64,000 nt of DNA, from positions 248,001-312,000 of the forward strand of contig JALRMH010000035.1 in assembly GCA_026119935.1 (NCBI GenBank), given 5' to 3'. Position 1 is the stretch's first letter. Every line of letters starts with the position of its first letter. Made by a program: the position numbers and the translations under genes. A model generated the notes under the pieces. It made no database searches. It had not been told where the DNA came from and was given only the letters and a program-made list of their open reading frames with translations. Source of the stretch: Endothia cerciana. Its lineage: Eukaryota > Ascomycota > Sordariomycetes > Diaporthales > Cryphonectriaceae. This document shows positions 31,711 to 42,342 of the stretch, piece after piece.

Positions 31711-32895
31711 CTACCGCCCAGGTCTCTTGGGTCTGCTGAAGCCCTTCTTGGCCTCCACCTTGGGATGCAGATCCGACAGTAGGGTCTCCTCGGTGATCTC
31801 GCTCGGCTCCTCCACCTCGAACTTCTTCTCCACGTTCAGACCACACTCGCGGTTAGCCATCTCCAGAACGGCGCGCTTCATCAGCGGATACAGCATGCGA
31901 TCCTTTATGGCCTTCCGCCCTTCCGTCACCGGACAGGTGTAGATAAATAGCAGTGGCGCGGACTGGCTGCCCTCGTGCTCGTGTGCGTAGCGGTAGAAGG
32001 TAAATCTGGGCTCAGTGGCGGAGATGGCCTGCACGAGCTCCGGTATCGACGACGGAGAGGAGGAGTCGGGGACAAGCTCGATATTTTCGGTATCGGGATT
32101 GACTTTCTGCGGCTCGGAAGTCAGCACCACCCATGCGGCACACTCAGCCACAGGTCACGGAAGACCGACCAGCATCACCAAGTTCTTCCCGCCCTCCGTG
32201 CCGAGCTCCCTCAACGAGGCCAGCGCGTCCTCATGCACCGGCATCTGCATAGTCTGGCTCAGGTGGATCTCCCTCGTACCCGTGCCCCTGCTGCCCTCCT
32301 CGGCCTCCGCCCTCTTGACGTCCTCGAGGCTCCTCTCCTCCTCCGTCAGGGGTGCCTCCAGCCTCTCATGCTTGTCGTGCTTCTCGAACCCCTCGGGCGT
32401 CAGCTCCTCCTTCGCCGTCGCAAAGATGGTTTCCCGGAAGTGCTCCCTCCCCAGTTCGCGCACAAGTGTCAGCCGCGTCGAGGCGAAGAGCATCTTCTGC
32501 CGGACCTTGGCGGTGTCGGGAACGTATGACACCGCTATGAGCTTTGGGACGGCGTCATAACGCTTGAGGAGGATGTACAGCGGGTCGGTGTCGGTCAGGA
32601 CGGGCTGGAGGAGGGAGGTAACGTTCTCGGAGAAGGAGGCGGGCGAGGGGGGCGTGAGGAGCGAGACGGGCACGAGGGCCTCGTTCTCGATGGTGGCCAG
32701 GAGGCCGAAGTGGGAGTCGGACTGGAGGAGGTCGTTGAACTTGGAGGTCAGCTCCGCCGAGGCTGTACACAGGGCGCAGGTCAGGTCGGTTTAGGTCAGT
32801 TCAGTAAGACGGGGACACGATATCATGATGGAACGATGCTTGTATATGAAGCTCCCGGGACGAGACTGGGCCGTACCTGAGATTCCTGACTGCAT
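31711..32895 (-). CDS. twf1: Twinfilin (actin monomer-sequestering/capping protein)
   Basis: Minus-strand exons 32895-32877 (19 nt, MQSGIS plus one base), 32762-32170 and 32106-31711 encode 335 residues. Introns are 114 nt (GTACGG...ACAG) and 63 nt (GTCGGT...GCAG). The first ADF-homology domain starts with SGISASAELTSKFNDLLQSD and contains ALVPVSLL. The second starts near ERSLEDVKRAE and includes KNLVMLKVNPDTENIEL, the joint that fixes intron 2, and PRFTFYRYAHEHEG. The tail KGFSRPKRPGR is the usual basic end of twinfilins. The protein binds ADP-actin monomers and caps filament barbed ends at cortical patches. A tiny first exon of 19 nt is easily missed by gene finders; without it the start is lost. 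Confidence 0.9.
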
Positions 32896-33322
32896 CTTGA
32901 CGGTGGACCACGAAATTAAGGCCTAGAGAGGAAGTGGTCCAAATTCCTGGTCAACAATGGGCCCGAGTTTGGTTGTAGAAAGCTACAGCACGAGTGAGGG
33001 ACAACCAACGATATAAGCTATTGGAGGGCGGTCGAGCATTTGGCGGGACAACGCACACAGTGACGTGGGGGGGGGGGGCGGTTTCGAGCAGCCAACCCCA
33101 ACCCTGGACATTCTACGCCCCCAGCCGGTCACAATCGAGAAGAAGACATCGTAGATGGATGTACGTCGATGGCTATTTACCTGAGTCGGGCTTTTGGAAT
33201 GCTATGAGGTTTGGCAGCAGACTGTTTACGTGTTTCTCTATTATATAGATATTACGGTACGGTAGGTATAGTTAGATCTATGGGGGTATATTCTTACGTA
33301 CTCTGGTATTCACACAGCATCT
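32896..33322. other. Intergenic, twinfilin promoter
   Basis: 427 bp between two minus-strand genes. It contains an 11-12-base G run near 33066-33078 and no gene. Confidence 0.5.
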
Positions 33323-34304
33323 TCATCGTCCCTTGAACACAGGCTTCCTCTTCTCCGTGAATGCCCTCAACGCCTCATGCCAGTCGTCACTCACAAAGAC
33401 CCTCTCGCCCATGGCCTTCTCGGACTCTTCACTCGGGGCATTCAACGCCTTCAGCGCCGCCCTCACAGCGACAGGGGCGCCCTCACACACCTCCTCGGCT
33501 AGCCGGATCGCCTCGACCAACACCTTCCTCCTCGACACGGCCAGCACGGTGGCGCTGTCCAGCCCCTCGCTCTCCGTCTCGAGGTCCACCAGCCTGCTGG
33601 CGATCCCCAACGTGTACGCCTCCGGGCCATCCACCTTGCGGCTGGTCATGACGATCTCGCGCGCCCGGGCATTCCCCACCAGAGCCGCGAGGCGATATGT
33701 GCCGCCTGCGGCCGGGATGATGCCGAGTCCCGTCTCCGGGAGCGCGAGCGATGCGTTGGACGAGAGCACCCGGAAGTGGGTCGCCAGCGCGAGCTCAAAA
33801 CCGCTTCCGAGGGCGGCTGACCCGATGGCTGAGATGACCGGGATCGGGAGGTTGGCGAGGGCCTTGAAGGTATCTCGCATCGCCGAGAAGAAGGCGGACA
33901 TCCTGTGTCGGGTTCGGTCAGCATAAGATAGCGATAAAGCCCTCATCGCCCTTCGAGGCGCCAGGCGTGCGCTCACTGCTCGGTGTTGAGGCTGCCCAAC
34001 TCCTTCAGGTCCGCCCCGGCGGAGAAGCACGAGTCCACAGAGCTCGCGATAATGAGCGCCCTCGTCGGGCCCTTGATGTCGCCCTCAGTCCATGGCATCT
34101 CCGCTCCGGAGATGTGGCTATACTGTGACTGAATCGTCTGGATCTCCTTGCGCAGCGCGGACAGCAGCCCGTAAGAGATAGCGTTCGACGCGGCCGGCCG
34201 GTTGAGCTGCAGCACGCGGATGTGACCGCTGTGCGGCGCGGGGAGGTCTATGAACTCGATCATGGCGCTGGACTTCTTCGTAACCTCGGGTCCTACATGT
34301 TGTG

Positions 34305-34348
<44 letters not shown>

Positions 34349-34515
34349 TGCTTTTGAAAGGCCTGCTGGAAGGTCTCGCCGCCTGAGGATTTGGGTGGCG
34401 AGGGCGGCAGCTCCTTGTCGACGATCCTGTGGCTGTGTGGTGGTTGGTGGCCTCTGGCGGGAGGGTCCGGGAGCAGGCTGAGCTGTTCAGGCGTCGGCTG
34501 AGAAGAGGAAGACAT
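33323..34515 (-). CDS. Enoyl-CoA hydratase family, AUH/methylglutaconyl-CoA hydratase type, with polyGln tract
   Basis: Exons 34515-33977 and 33902-33323 (intron 74 nt, GTGAGC...ACAG) give 372 residues. The crotonase fold runs from about residue 88: RVLQLNRPAASNAIS, CFSAGADLKE (oxyanion region), VISAIGSAALGSGFELALAT and LPETGLGIIPAAGGTYRLAALVG. The PET-GLG glutamate matches a catalytic acid of the family, and the overall match is closest to AUH, the 3-methylglutaconyl-CoA hydratase of leucine breakdown in mitochondria. The first 85 residues are odd: no clear targeting helix, but a Pro/Ser-rich stretch and a run of about 14 glutamines encoded by CAG repeats (about 34306-34345). The run lies ahead of an internal Met (SSAMIEF) that could serve as an alternative start. 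Hydratase activity is likely; location is uncertain. Confidence 0.85.
34306..34345 (-). repeat. CAG trinucleotide repeat (polyglutamine)
   Basis: Thirteen to fourteen CTG units on the plus strand, read as Gln on the coding strand of the enoyl-CoA hydratase gene. Being a pure repeat, it should vary in length between strains. Confidence 0.9.
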
Positions 34516-36632
34516 TATTATGCTGCCTGGCCGATGTTGCGGTACACAGTGCCTGAGAAGCGCTGACTCGCCCGTAGTCCAGCTACCGAGGGAGGGGTTT
34601 GATGAGTTGTCAATATCGGGTCAAGAGGATGCGCATGCGAGGGTGAGGAGATCATTTCTGACGAGGTGAGATTCCTTTCTCCTGGCCCTCTGGATGTTCC
34701 AACGTTTCGGCCCCAACCTGGAGGGCCGGGCAGAAAGGACCCATCTGCACGAATGCCCCCGAGGCCAAAGTTCTCCACCAGCCACGCTGCCGATGGTGCA
34801 GAGGTGGGCCAAGGCCGCGATGGGCCCAGGCCCCCTGAAATCAAGTTGTTTTGGCTCTGCAAACGGGCGACTGGGATGTTTCCATTTTCAGTGGTGCCGA
34901 TTCTAGAAGTGTTCGCCCCAGACAGACGCTGACCGGAGGAGCAGTCAGGCCCGACACATACCTGGTGTCCCAGAGCCGAACACGAGGACTTATGAGCACC
35001 AATATGGCCTGTAATTACCATTCTAGATGGTCTTGTGTTCAGAACAGACACAGCCGAGCTGCCAGGGGCTCGCGACCAAGATGCGGCTGACAACCGAGGC
35101 TCCACCGACATCAGGCACTGACCGGAGTTGGAATCGTCGTGTCGTGCTCGCTACCATGATCTTCAGCTGCGCACAGCTAGATCTACTATCAGTTGAAACC
35201 AGATCGCTAGAATATCGACAACGTCATCTAGCGGTCTTGCGACCTGCCTCCTCTTTGTACACCAATTTGTGGTCGTCCGTCAGGACGCCCACAGTGCCAT
35301 TTCACTCTCTTTTTTGAATATGATCCCCAGGCCTTGTTGAGGGGCTTTCCTTTAGCGATCATAACCGGCTGAGGCGGTTGACTTGGCTATACCTGTTTCC
35401 ATGCCTTTTTTTATTTTTTTATTTATTTTTTACTTGCCTCTATCAGCGAGGGGCAGAGAGACGGGATTCTTCTTGGGCTTAGCCACGGTATAATTAACGA
35501 TGAACCGTCAGAAGAGTATTACCAGGGACAATGGAGTGGCTGGAGGCTGCCGTGCGTCTGTCGACGGACTCGGACGCCGTTCAAGCCCGGCGCAGGATAC
35601 GCGATGGAAGTCATTTAATGAAACCTGAGCCTGAAGAAAGGAGGCAGGCAGGGGCAGATTTGGACAGGACTGGACCGCGACGAAGTGTGCGACTAGTACG
35701 GGAGGTCTGAGAGGCAGTACTCACATTGGGGCGCGGCGCCTGGCTTTGATAGAGTCCTTCTTCATCCGCGAGGGAACCTGCTATCCAACCTGGCAGCATC
35801 TTCTCTGGCCTCCGGTTGTACCATACCAGCCGTGTCTTGCATCTTCCCATTTCTCGACGGCAGTGAAGATCTGTTGTGTGGCAGGAGGAATGGCCTCGTT
35901 GATAAACGGCATGATCTTCAAGGAGCGCTACCTCGTTGATCTTCCGAGAGCTCTCACGTCGTTTCTCGAGTGAGCAGAGGGCCAATGAGCGACCGGACTG
36001 GGTCATCGTGCTGGTGTTGTTATTCCATCCCTGGAAGGACCCTATGACGAAGCTTGGTCACATGGGGACAAGGCGAGATAGCTACGTTGATACCTTGATT
36101 AGCAGCTCGGGATATTGCGATGAAGCCACAGCCTCTGGCGCCTCCCTCGGGGAGAGCAGTTTCTTGGGTTATTGAGTGATGGCTGTACTCGCTTGAGCAT
36201 ATGAGTACCCAAGTATTCAGTAAGTAGATAGTATGACTGGTCTTGATGAGTCAAGGGGCCATTGTTCCAGGAGTTGAATTCCTAGCTTTACCAATTGCCA
36301 ATTTTTGACCCCGACTTCCAAAGTTGGAACGATGGAAGGCCAACGGTTGGAAAGAGACTCCCTAGGTGTTTCATGACTACGATGGACTACAATTTCCATC
36401 GGTTCCTTCTACGAATTCTTCTTGTGGATTTGAGCCGGTTGATTCCAGACGTCAGCTGCCAGGCTTGGCCTGCCTTCTTGTTATAAGCCCAGCTTCCAGG
36501 CCAACCTCGAAATCAACGAGTCCTACAATTTGGCCGCCCACGACAATCACTGCCAGGAGAGAAACGGCGTGTACGCTACCAAACCATTCACCAAAACTTG
36601 AAAGCCGTCCCGAGTACCTCTCAACTAGAAAA
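34516..36632. other. Intergenic tract with no clear gene
   Basis: 2.1 kb. The first part includes the hydratase promoter. On the minus strand near 35800-35910 a phrase PFINEAIPPATQQIFTAVEK reads well but is closed by stops on both sides and I cannot place it in a family. A T/A-rich run lies at about 35405-35432. Confidence 0.4.
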
Positions 36633-37200
36633 ATGGGTTGGCAAAACGTCCTCACAGTCTATATGGCCTCCACTGCGGCTGCTTCGAATGTCGTCGTTGC
36701 GACCACAAACACAGTCGCGTCATGGTACGTCCTTCAACTCGAAGTCCCTTCTGGAAATACCGGTCATCTCGATCTAAAAATGAGTGACTAATTGCGTTAA
36801 ACAAGGCCCACTGTTCTTCCTGGTTACGGCACTCTCGACGTCAATATGAGCGCCATCGCCAGGGAGGGCAGCTCCACCGTCCTGCTCAATTTGATCAACG
36901 TCAATGCGATCCCTGGCACTTTCACCCTCTAAAACCGGCAACAGTGCCTGTGTCGATCCTTTTGAACTCAACTTCACCGACGCCGTAAATGGCACATTGT
37001 GTCTTGATGACAACGTCAGTTACGAGAGGGTCGTAGACACCCTGCTCGGCTCCACGCCCGACTCCACCAATGCAGCAGTCATGCCGTCTGTCCAGGATGA
37101 TAACACTTGCTACCCCGTCTCAGGCTGCTGGTGCACGTGCGAGATGGCTTGCATTGCCACACTGCTCCTCTACCCTCTATGCCGTGAGTTCATCACGAGC
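36633..37200 (+). other. Possible small gene or remnant of unknown type
   Basis: An ATG at 36633 opens MGWQNVLTVYMASTAAASN. A well-formed 81-nt intron (GTACGT at 36725, branch-like GACTAAT, AAG at 36805) joins it to PTVLPGYGTLDVNMSAIARE and VLLNLINVNAIPGTFTL, then TAA at 36930-36932: 72 residues in two exons. Immediately beyond, in another frame, the sequence still looks coding (NSACVDPFELNFTDAVNGTL, then several Cys up to about 37160). This may therefore be a longer secreted Cys-containing protein broken by a frameshift, or one with an unidentified second intron. I do not recognise it. Confidence 0.25.
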
Positions 37201-37802
37201 CTGACCGCCCCCACTGTGATGAGCTTGCTAACTTTCTGCACAAGTGGCTGGCTGCACGGCTTGTCCTCACTAGGCCCTCACGCACATGTCGGTGAGCGGG
37301 AGGAAGGGTCCTAGAACGGTTGATAGATAAGAAACCGCGGTAGATATTGCAGGATCAGGGCTACCAAGCAAATAACATTGTTATATCGGTCGCAAAACGC
37401 ACAAATCACCGATCTCTTTTCTTCTTCTGGACCCAAAAGCCCATCTTTCCACAGTCAAAAGAATGGTTTGGCTCATAGGCACCTCGTCTACTGCTGAAAT
37501 GTGAAATCCGAGACTCAAAAAAAAAACCTAAAAAACCATTCTGGAGCCCAAGCTTGGCTTACCGTGGTATCTGCGGTATACAAGAAAGCTCTATCGCAAT
37601 GTGGTCATGAAATTACCTTCGTAAAGGATGCCCTTCTCTTATATATAGATGAAACTGAGACTTGCCTCGTCATATGTTTGAATCATGAAGATGCGATCTG
37701 CTGTATTAGACCATCCTCCGCCGCCCACATCCTCGCCACACTGCGATACTCACTACCTGCGACGAGGAGTTCAATCTGACCGTGTGGAATGCAGATTACG
37801 TA

Positions 37803-37859
37803 AGTCTAGTCACCCACTTCCGGACCCCCCTGTTCCGGACCCCCCTGGCCAGCCACACT
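37803..37859 (+). repeat. Left terminal inverted repeat of the Fot1/pogo element
   Basis: About 56 bp, inverted copy at 39604-39660, identical except for one indel in a C run. Confidence 0.9.
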
Positions 37860-37994
37860 ACATATATATATATATATATTGAATTTATTCACTTTCTAGC
37901 CCTATTCACCTACTACGATGCAATCCTCTTCATCAGTAACTAATTCGACGTCGATTTCTTTATTCTCACTTTCCTTTTCAGGCCTAGCTGCTTT

Positions 37995-39510
37995 TTAAGC
38001 CCTCTGTACAGCCCTGATATCTGCAAACCTCGAATTCGGGCTTATATCAACCTTCCTTCTTTTTAATAGCCTAGAAGCCTCAACCTGTGCTTTCAATGCC
38101 TGATTTTCGCCAAGAGCCTTAGCCAAGGCTAGATCTCTCTCATCCCACGCTTTCTGGATCTTTCTGAATAGTAGGTGTTGGCCAGAGACAGTAGAAAGAT
38201 GGCCACGGTTCTGTTGCAACTGGTAGTATAGATCTCTAGCCTTCCTAGGTGTTGAATATATATCCTGTTGAGATAATGATGATTTAGGGGTAATCTGAGG
38301 TGCTTTCGGCGGTTCTGAGCTTCTTTTAGCGTGGATCTGCGAGCGTTGTTGACTGTTCTCGAGGAGAAGAGGGCTTAAGAGTGGCTTGACTAGGCTGAGA
38401 GGCTATAAGCCAGTTGCTTTCCATCCAGATCTGATATTCTAGCTAGAGAGACCCTCCTTGCGAGCCAGGCAATAGTTCTCAAGGAATAATCGCTTTCTAT
38501 AGACTGTTGAGTCCCCTTATTAGCTCAGATAGCTAACCTTTCTTCTATAGGCTCTCTTAAGGGAAGAAAAAACGCTTAGATTAAGAGGTTGAAGAACGTG
38601 TGAGGTATAAGGAGGTAAATAAAGTAATAGAATGTTGTTCTGGAAGCACTCCTACATAAATTCAGTGGTTATATAGCTGCCGTGGCTATCTAGAATTAAT
38701 AGTCTGGCCTCTGAGGGGTCCTCTAGCTGGCTGGCTGGAATAAAGATCTTCTTTAGCTACTCAAGCCCTGTTTCATTATTAGTCTATCTGTTTGTTGTTG
38801 CAGTGAATTGCTAGCCCTTGAAAGGAGCTATTTTGAGAGGAAACCACTGTTATTAAACAGTTTTCCCCTTAAAAATAACCAGAGGAAGGAGGTGGGTGCT
38901 AGAGTCTGAGATACACTCGAGGAAGGAGGTCTAGATCCGTGATCCAGGGTCTTTTCTCTGAATTGAACATGAAGAAGAGCTCCTAAGAGCTAAGCCGTTC
39001 TCTCCCTAGCCCTCTATTATCCCAGCCTCGTCCATATTCCATCTATTTGCTAGCTTAATAGCCTGGATATAAAGAAGGTCAAAGAGATAGAACCAGGACC
39101 TTATTACCTCTGTTGTTGCACTATTCGTTCGCTCTGCAGCTATCCGTCGAGCTCTCTAGGTCTTGATGCCTGGATTTCGCCGTAAAAAAGCCTCAGCCCA
39201 TCGCTTTTTAATAGGTTAAGTGTCTCCCTTGACCTGGAGAACCCTCTAGGCAAAGATCCTCAGTTATAAATGGGTTGGCGGCAGCCCCAGGTCAGCCTGA
39301 GCAAGGACCTATTGAGCTAATTAAGCTTCCTAGCGACTAGAAAGTCTCTGGCTTGCTTCATAAGCTATTTTATGTGGTTGTGATCCAGCTAGACGGCGAA
39401 GAAGAGTGGTTTTCGGAATACCCTAGACAGAGGAGGCTTTTTTTAATTGACAAGCCTTTTTCAACATCAGCAATAGCCGCAGCCACTTCTTTTTCAGTAT
39501 ATGGCTTCAT
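37995..39510 (-). pseudogene. Fot1/pogo transposase pseudogene
   Basis: The N-terminus MKPYTEKEVAAAIADVEKG with IKKSLLCLGYS (39510 downward) is the Psq/HTH DNA-binding start of Fot1-type transposases. Further along the minus strand are NNETGLE-stop-LKKIFIP, LLILDSHGS (second Asp of the DDE catalytic core, near 38690), ESDYSLRTIAWLARR, WKATGL-stop-PLSLVKPLLSP and a long C-terminal helix-rich tail (ARDLYYQLQQNRGHLST; AWDERDLALAKALGEN) ending at 37995. Many stops interrupt it; several are TAG or TAA where homologues have Trp or Gln. There is no functional enzyme. Confidence 0.85.
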
Positions 39511-39603
39511 CAGGACTTGATAAATATATATTGAAAAAATGAAGTTATTCTGATAAAAGTCGAGGAAGAAAATGAAGAGTATCAAAGGGGGGTTGAAGTG
39601 GCG

Positions 39604-39660
39604 GTGTGGCTGGCCAGGGGGGTCCGGAACAGGGGGGGTCCGGAAGTGGGTGACTAGACT
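39604..39660 (-). repeat. Right terminal inverted repeat of the Fot1/pogo element
   Basis: Inverted partner of 37803-37859, followed by the TA duplication. Confidence 0.9.
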
Positions 39661-39662
39661 TA

Positions 39663-40507
39663 CGTCACTTTCGGTTCTATAAAAGGCAGGATTGGGCAAC
39701 CGAGCACGACCAGCAGCCTATGCATCTGGCAGTGCAACCCAGCGAAGCACGGAGTTTGTTGCACCCTCGTTGCATCATAACATCATTGGGCAGAGGGTGC
39801 GATCTATATTCGATGTGCGGGATCCGATAAAGTAACCAAAGTCTCGGACGGCCTCGACTCTTGGCTCCTCGACTCACCTCAACGTAAGCGAGGCCGAGGC
39901 CGTGATACCTCAACCTACCTACCGATAATCTGTACAGGACTCTCGAATATGGGCTAGGTAAGAGTGAGTCTCAGACGGCTACTCTGTGTCAGGCATCTAT
40001 CGCTTCATGGCGAAGCACCAGCTTGGTGTGTGGCGATGGTCGACCTATCTCAAGTGGTACAGTACCCCAGGGCCGCGCCATTCACTCCTCGGAAAACCGC
40101 ACGGCAGCGGTTTCAGAGCTCTATCCATTGCGCACAGCATCTTGATGGCACCAACCAGCCTCCAAACAAACTGATGTTGATTTACTTCACCGCCGACAAC
40201 ACCGCTCGCGGGACCACCTGGCATACCGCCTTCGATACCGCTTTGTGGTCTGGAACCTGATGACTTGGCATGTCCTGACCTATTGTTGACGATGCTTCAT
40301 ATCATCATGAAGAAGTAGTACGTAGGGATGATAGGTGGGATGTACGGCACATAAGCTGCTAAGATATTCATCATGGATCAATAGAGGTCCTCGTCTTGCA
40401 CTGTATCTCTCATCGCGAGTTTACAGTTCGCACCATAACCCATGCACCTTCAGGTTCTTAGACTCTTGAGCAATTCGCACAATCGTCTGAGAGGAATACC
40501 ATGCACC
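39663..40507. other. Right flank of the transposon, no clear gene
   Basis: Plus-strand frames near 39964-40260 read in part like protein (SGIYRFMAKHQLGVWRWSTY in one frame, KLMLIYFTADNTARGTTWHT in another), suggesting a frameshifted remnant or unresolved exons. I cannot name a family. Confidence 0.35.
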
Positions 40508-40897
40508 ATGGCCCCGGTCATTCTTACCGGACCAGAGACCATCCAACCCTGGCTGAGCAGCCTCGAGAGACAAGCTCGCCACGCAGGCTGCCAGCACGTC
40601 CTCTTCCTATGCGCATCACAAAGGAGCTCGTCACCACCTCGCCGGGGCCGCCTTCAGGGCATCGAAGACAGGCTCCAGAAGGAGTCTGCGGGCAGGCTCC
40701 TGAGGGAAAGCGTGCCGGGCTACATCTGGGCGTACATGCTCACGCTGGTGGTCCACCCCGACGAGCTGTTTGTGAACCCCGCGCTCTCCGTCCGCATGGC
40801 CCAATTGGCAGCAACGAGGGCGCCCGACGCGCCCATCACGGACCGCGCATGGTGCAGGCTGAAATATGAGCTCAGGGGGGAGGGGGGGATGCCCTAG
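40508..40897 (+). CDS. Hypothetical protein, possibly a retroelement gag-like fragment
   Basis: The frame is open from 40442, but the ATG at 40508 (context ACCATGGCC) looks best and gives 129 residues. It starts MAPVILTGPETIQPWLSSLE, which resembles the opening of fungal LTR-retroelement Gag-like proteins (ILTG-x-W-x-x-W). The rest (RLQGIEDRLQKESAGRLLRE; PGYIWAYMLTLVVHPDELFV; QLAATRAPDAPITDRAWCRL) also fits a helical polypeptide but does not show the zinc knuckle or polymerase of a complete element. There is no repeat around it. It may be an orphan gene or a relic. Confidence 0.3.
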   Translation: MAPVILTGPETIQPWLSSLERQARHAGCQHVLFLCASQRSSSPPRRGRLQGIEDRLQKESAGRLLRESVPGYIWAYMLTLVVHPDELFVNPALSVRMAQLAATRAPDAPITDRAWCRLKYELRGEGGMP

Positions 40898-41239
40898 TGA
40901 TTATCCGACGCGCGCCCATTATGAGCAGGGCCAGAAGTGGCTGGACACCGTGGTCAAGAGGCACCGCCTCGGCCAAGCACAGGCCTAGTTATACCGGGGA
41001 TTTCTTTTTCCTGTCTCACGGTGGTATGATGTCTTGGCTGAGGGGCATGCAAGAGCGGTGGGCAGAGTGTTCTAACAGAAATTTGATAGCCCGTTTTGGG
41101 GTTGGGGGGGGGGGGGGGCGAGGACGGTTATGGCGGAGGTGATGGCGTTCATCATGGCACAGACAACTTCTGTACAAATAGCTGTAGGTTATCTGGCGGC
41201 GCGTTCGTATCGAAATCCCCTATCCCACCTCCGTGGTCG
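40898..41239. other. Intergenic, G-run
   Basis: 342 bp with a G run of about 12-14 bases near 41105-41119. No gene. Confidence 0.5.
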
Positions 41240-42073
41240 TCACCAGGTAGGTGATATCCAGTAGTCTCCCCATCTCGGACCGTCTGCTTCTCGGAACCGA
41301 TCGATACCACCGTCGACTCCGTCCTTTCCGACCGTCCAGATACCATGCTCAACAAGTTCTGTCCACTTATCAGACAGCATCTCCAACCTTTGCGCCCTCT
41401 GGTTGCTGTCTCCACCGAAAGGTTTGATCCCGTGCCGGAAGAGCTGAGTTGGGTCTCCAGCCTCGATCAGAGACCCATCACTTCTCCCAGCCCCCACGCG
41501 ACTCTCATCGTGAACGTCATGACCGAATGGCCGAAGTGGAAATGGTAGCAGGAGTCGGAATCCCTCTTCCGCGATGTCCCCATCACCCCGCCGCACGGAC
41601 TCGCTGTATAGACCTGCGGGGGTCGAGTGATCTCCCCGCTTGGCGGCCGAGGACCAGGGCTCGCAGAAGGGATTACATGTCGCAAAATATTCCGAGGTCT
41701 CGTACTGCGCCCCGTAATCAGTAGGAGCCTTGTCAAGGTTGGCAGTCTGTCCAGACTCGGCAGAGAAAACCAGTACTGGGGCAATCCTCATCTCCCGGTC
41801 TTCTTCTCCGCCGCTTGAACCGTCATCGGGGCCAGCGTCGACCTCCGCTGCCTGATCCCGCGCATGTGTTTCCACGGTGGTGAATCTCTGTCTCGCAACA
41901 AAAGTCTCATGGCTGTGAGGTACAAGCAGCCCGGGGGCTATCTTGTTGAAACGGGGTTTGCGAACCCGTGTTAGCACTGACCGAATGAAGCACCTCTCCG
42001 GAACTGGCGCTGCGTCCAGCTGCTGATCGGTGAGAAGGGGGCTGTTGTGAGGGAATAGAGGCTCTGTGGGCAT
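41240..42073 (-). CDS. Hypothetical protein, 277 residues
   Basis: An intronless frame starting MPTEPLFPHNSPLLTDQQLD. No signal peptide or membrane segment. The first two thirds are hydrophilic with basic (RVRKPRFNKIAPG) and acidic (VDAGPDDGSSGGEEDRE) patches. The end is the most protein-like part: RLEMLSDKWTELVEHGIWTV, then GIDRFREADGPRWGDYWISP. That Trp/Tyr-rich end looks like a conserved terminal motif, but I do not know the family. The following gene (42343-43176) is on the same strand and also unknown, so the two could be related in function, but there is no direct sign of it. Confidence 0.45.
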   Translation of the reverse strand: MPTEPLFPHNSPLLTDQQLDAAPVPERCFIRSVLTRVRKPRFNKIAPGLLVPHSHETFVARQRFTTVETHARDQAAEVDAGPDDGSSGGEEDREMRIAPVLVFSAESGQTANLDKAPTDYGAQYETSEYFATCNPFCEPWSSAAKRGDHSTPAGLYSESVRRGDGDIAEEGFRLLLPFPLRPFGHDVHDESRVGAGRSDGSLIEAGDPTQLFRHGIKPFGGDSNQRAQRLEMLSDKWTELVEHGIWTVGKDGVDGGIDRFREADGPRWGDYWISPTW

Positions 42074-42078
42074 AGAAA

Positions 42079-42106
42079 GAATGGATTGGATTGGATTGGA
42101 TTGGAT
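42079..42106. repeat. (GGATT)n tandem pentamer
   Basis: About five copies of TGGAT/GGATT directly upstream of the hypothetical gene's start. A telomere-like phrase GGGTTAGGGTTTAG follows near 42172-42185. Confidence 0.85.
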
Positions 42107-42342
42107 TATCTAGACCAAAGGAATATGTGAAATAAGCTCGAAAAACGTGGTTTAGGTATGCATATCAACCAGGGTTAGGGTTTAGAAGCGTGTTCTTTTC
42201 CACAGCTATCCCCTACCGACAGAAGGGCACCTGGCTGCATGCGGTCCTCGATAGCGCCCACAAGCCGATGAAATGCCTCGACGGCGCTGTCGACCTGCCT
42301 CTTGCCATATGACTGTAGTGCCCACACCCCATACTTCTCACC

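Larger units (their letters stand above)
37803..39660 (-). mobile_element. Fot1/pogo-type DNA transposon, complete but inactive
   Basis: An element of 1858 bp bounded by terminal inverted repeats of about 56 bp and flanked on each side by TA (37801-37802 and 39661-39662), the target duplication of Tc1/mariner-pogo elements. Each terminus starts AGTCTAGTCACCCACTTCCG and contains two direct copies of TTCCGGACCCCCC, followed by TGGCCAGCCACAC. The right copy has one extra C in the first run. Flanks read GATTACG-TA-CGTCACT, so the target was the palindrome ACGTACGT. The interior is AT-rich compared with the termini and carries a minus-strand transposase relic full of stops, consistent with RIP. 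It is non-autonomous now. Confidence 0.9.
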
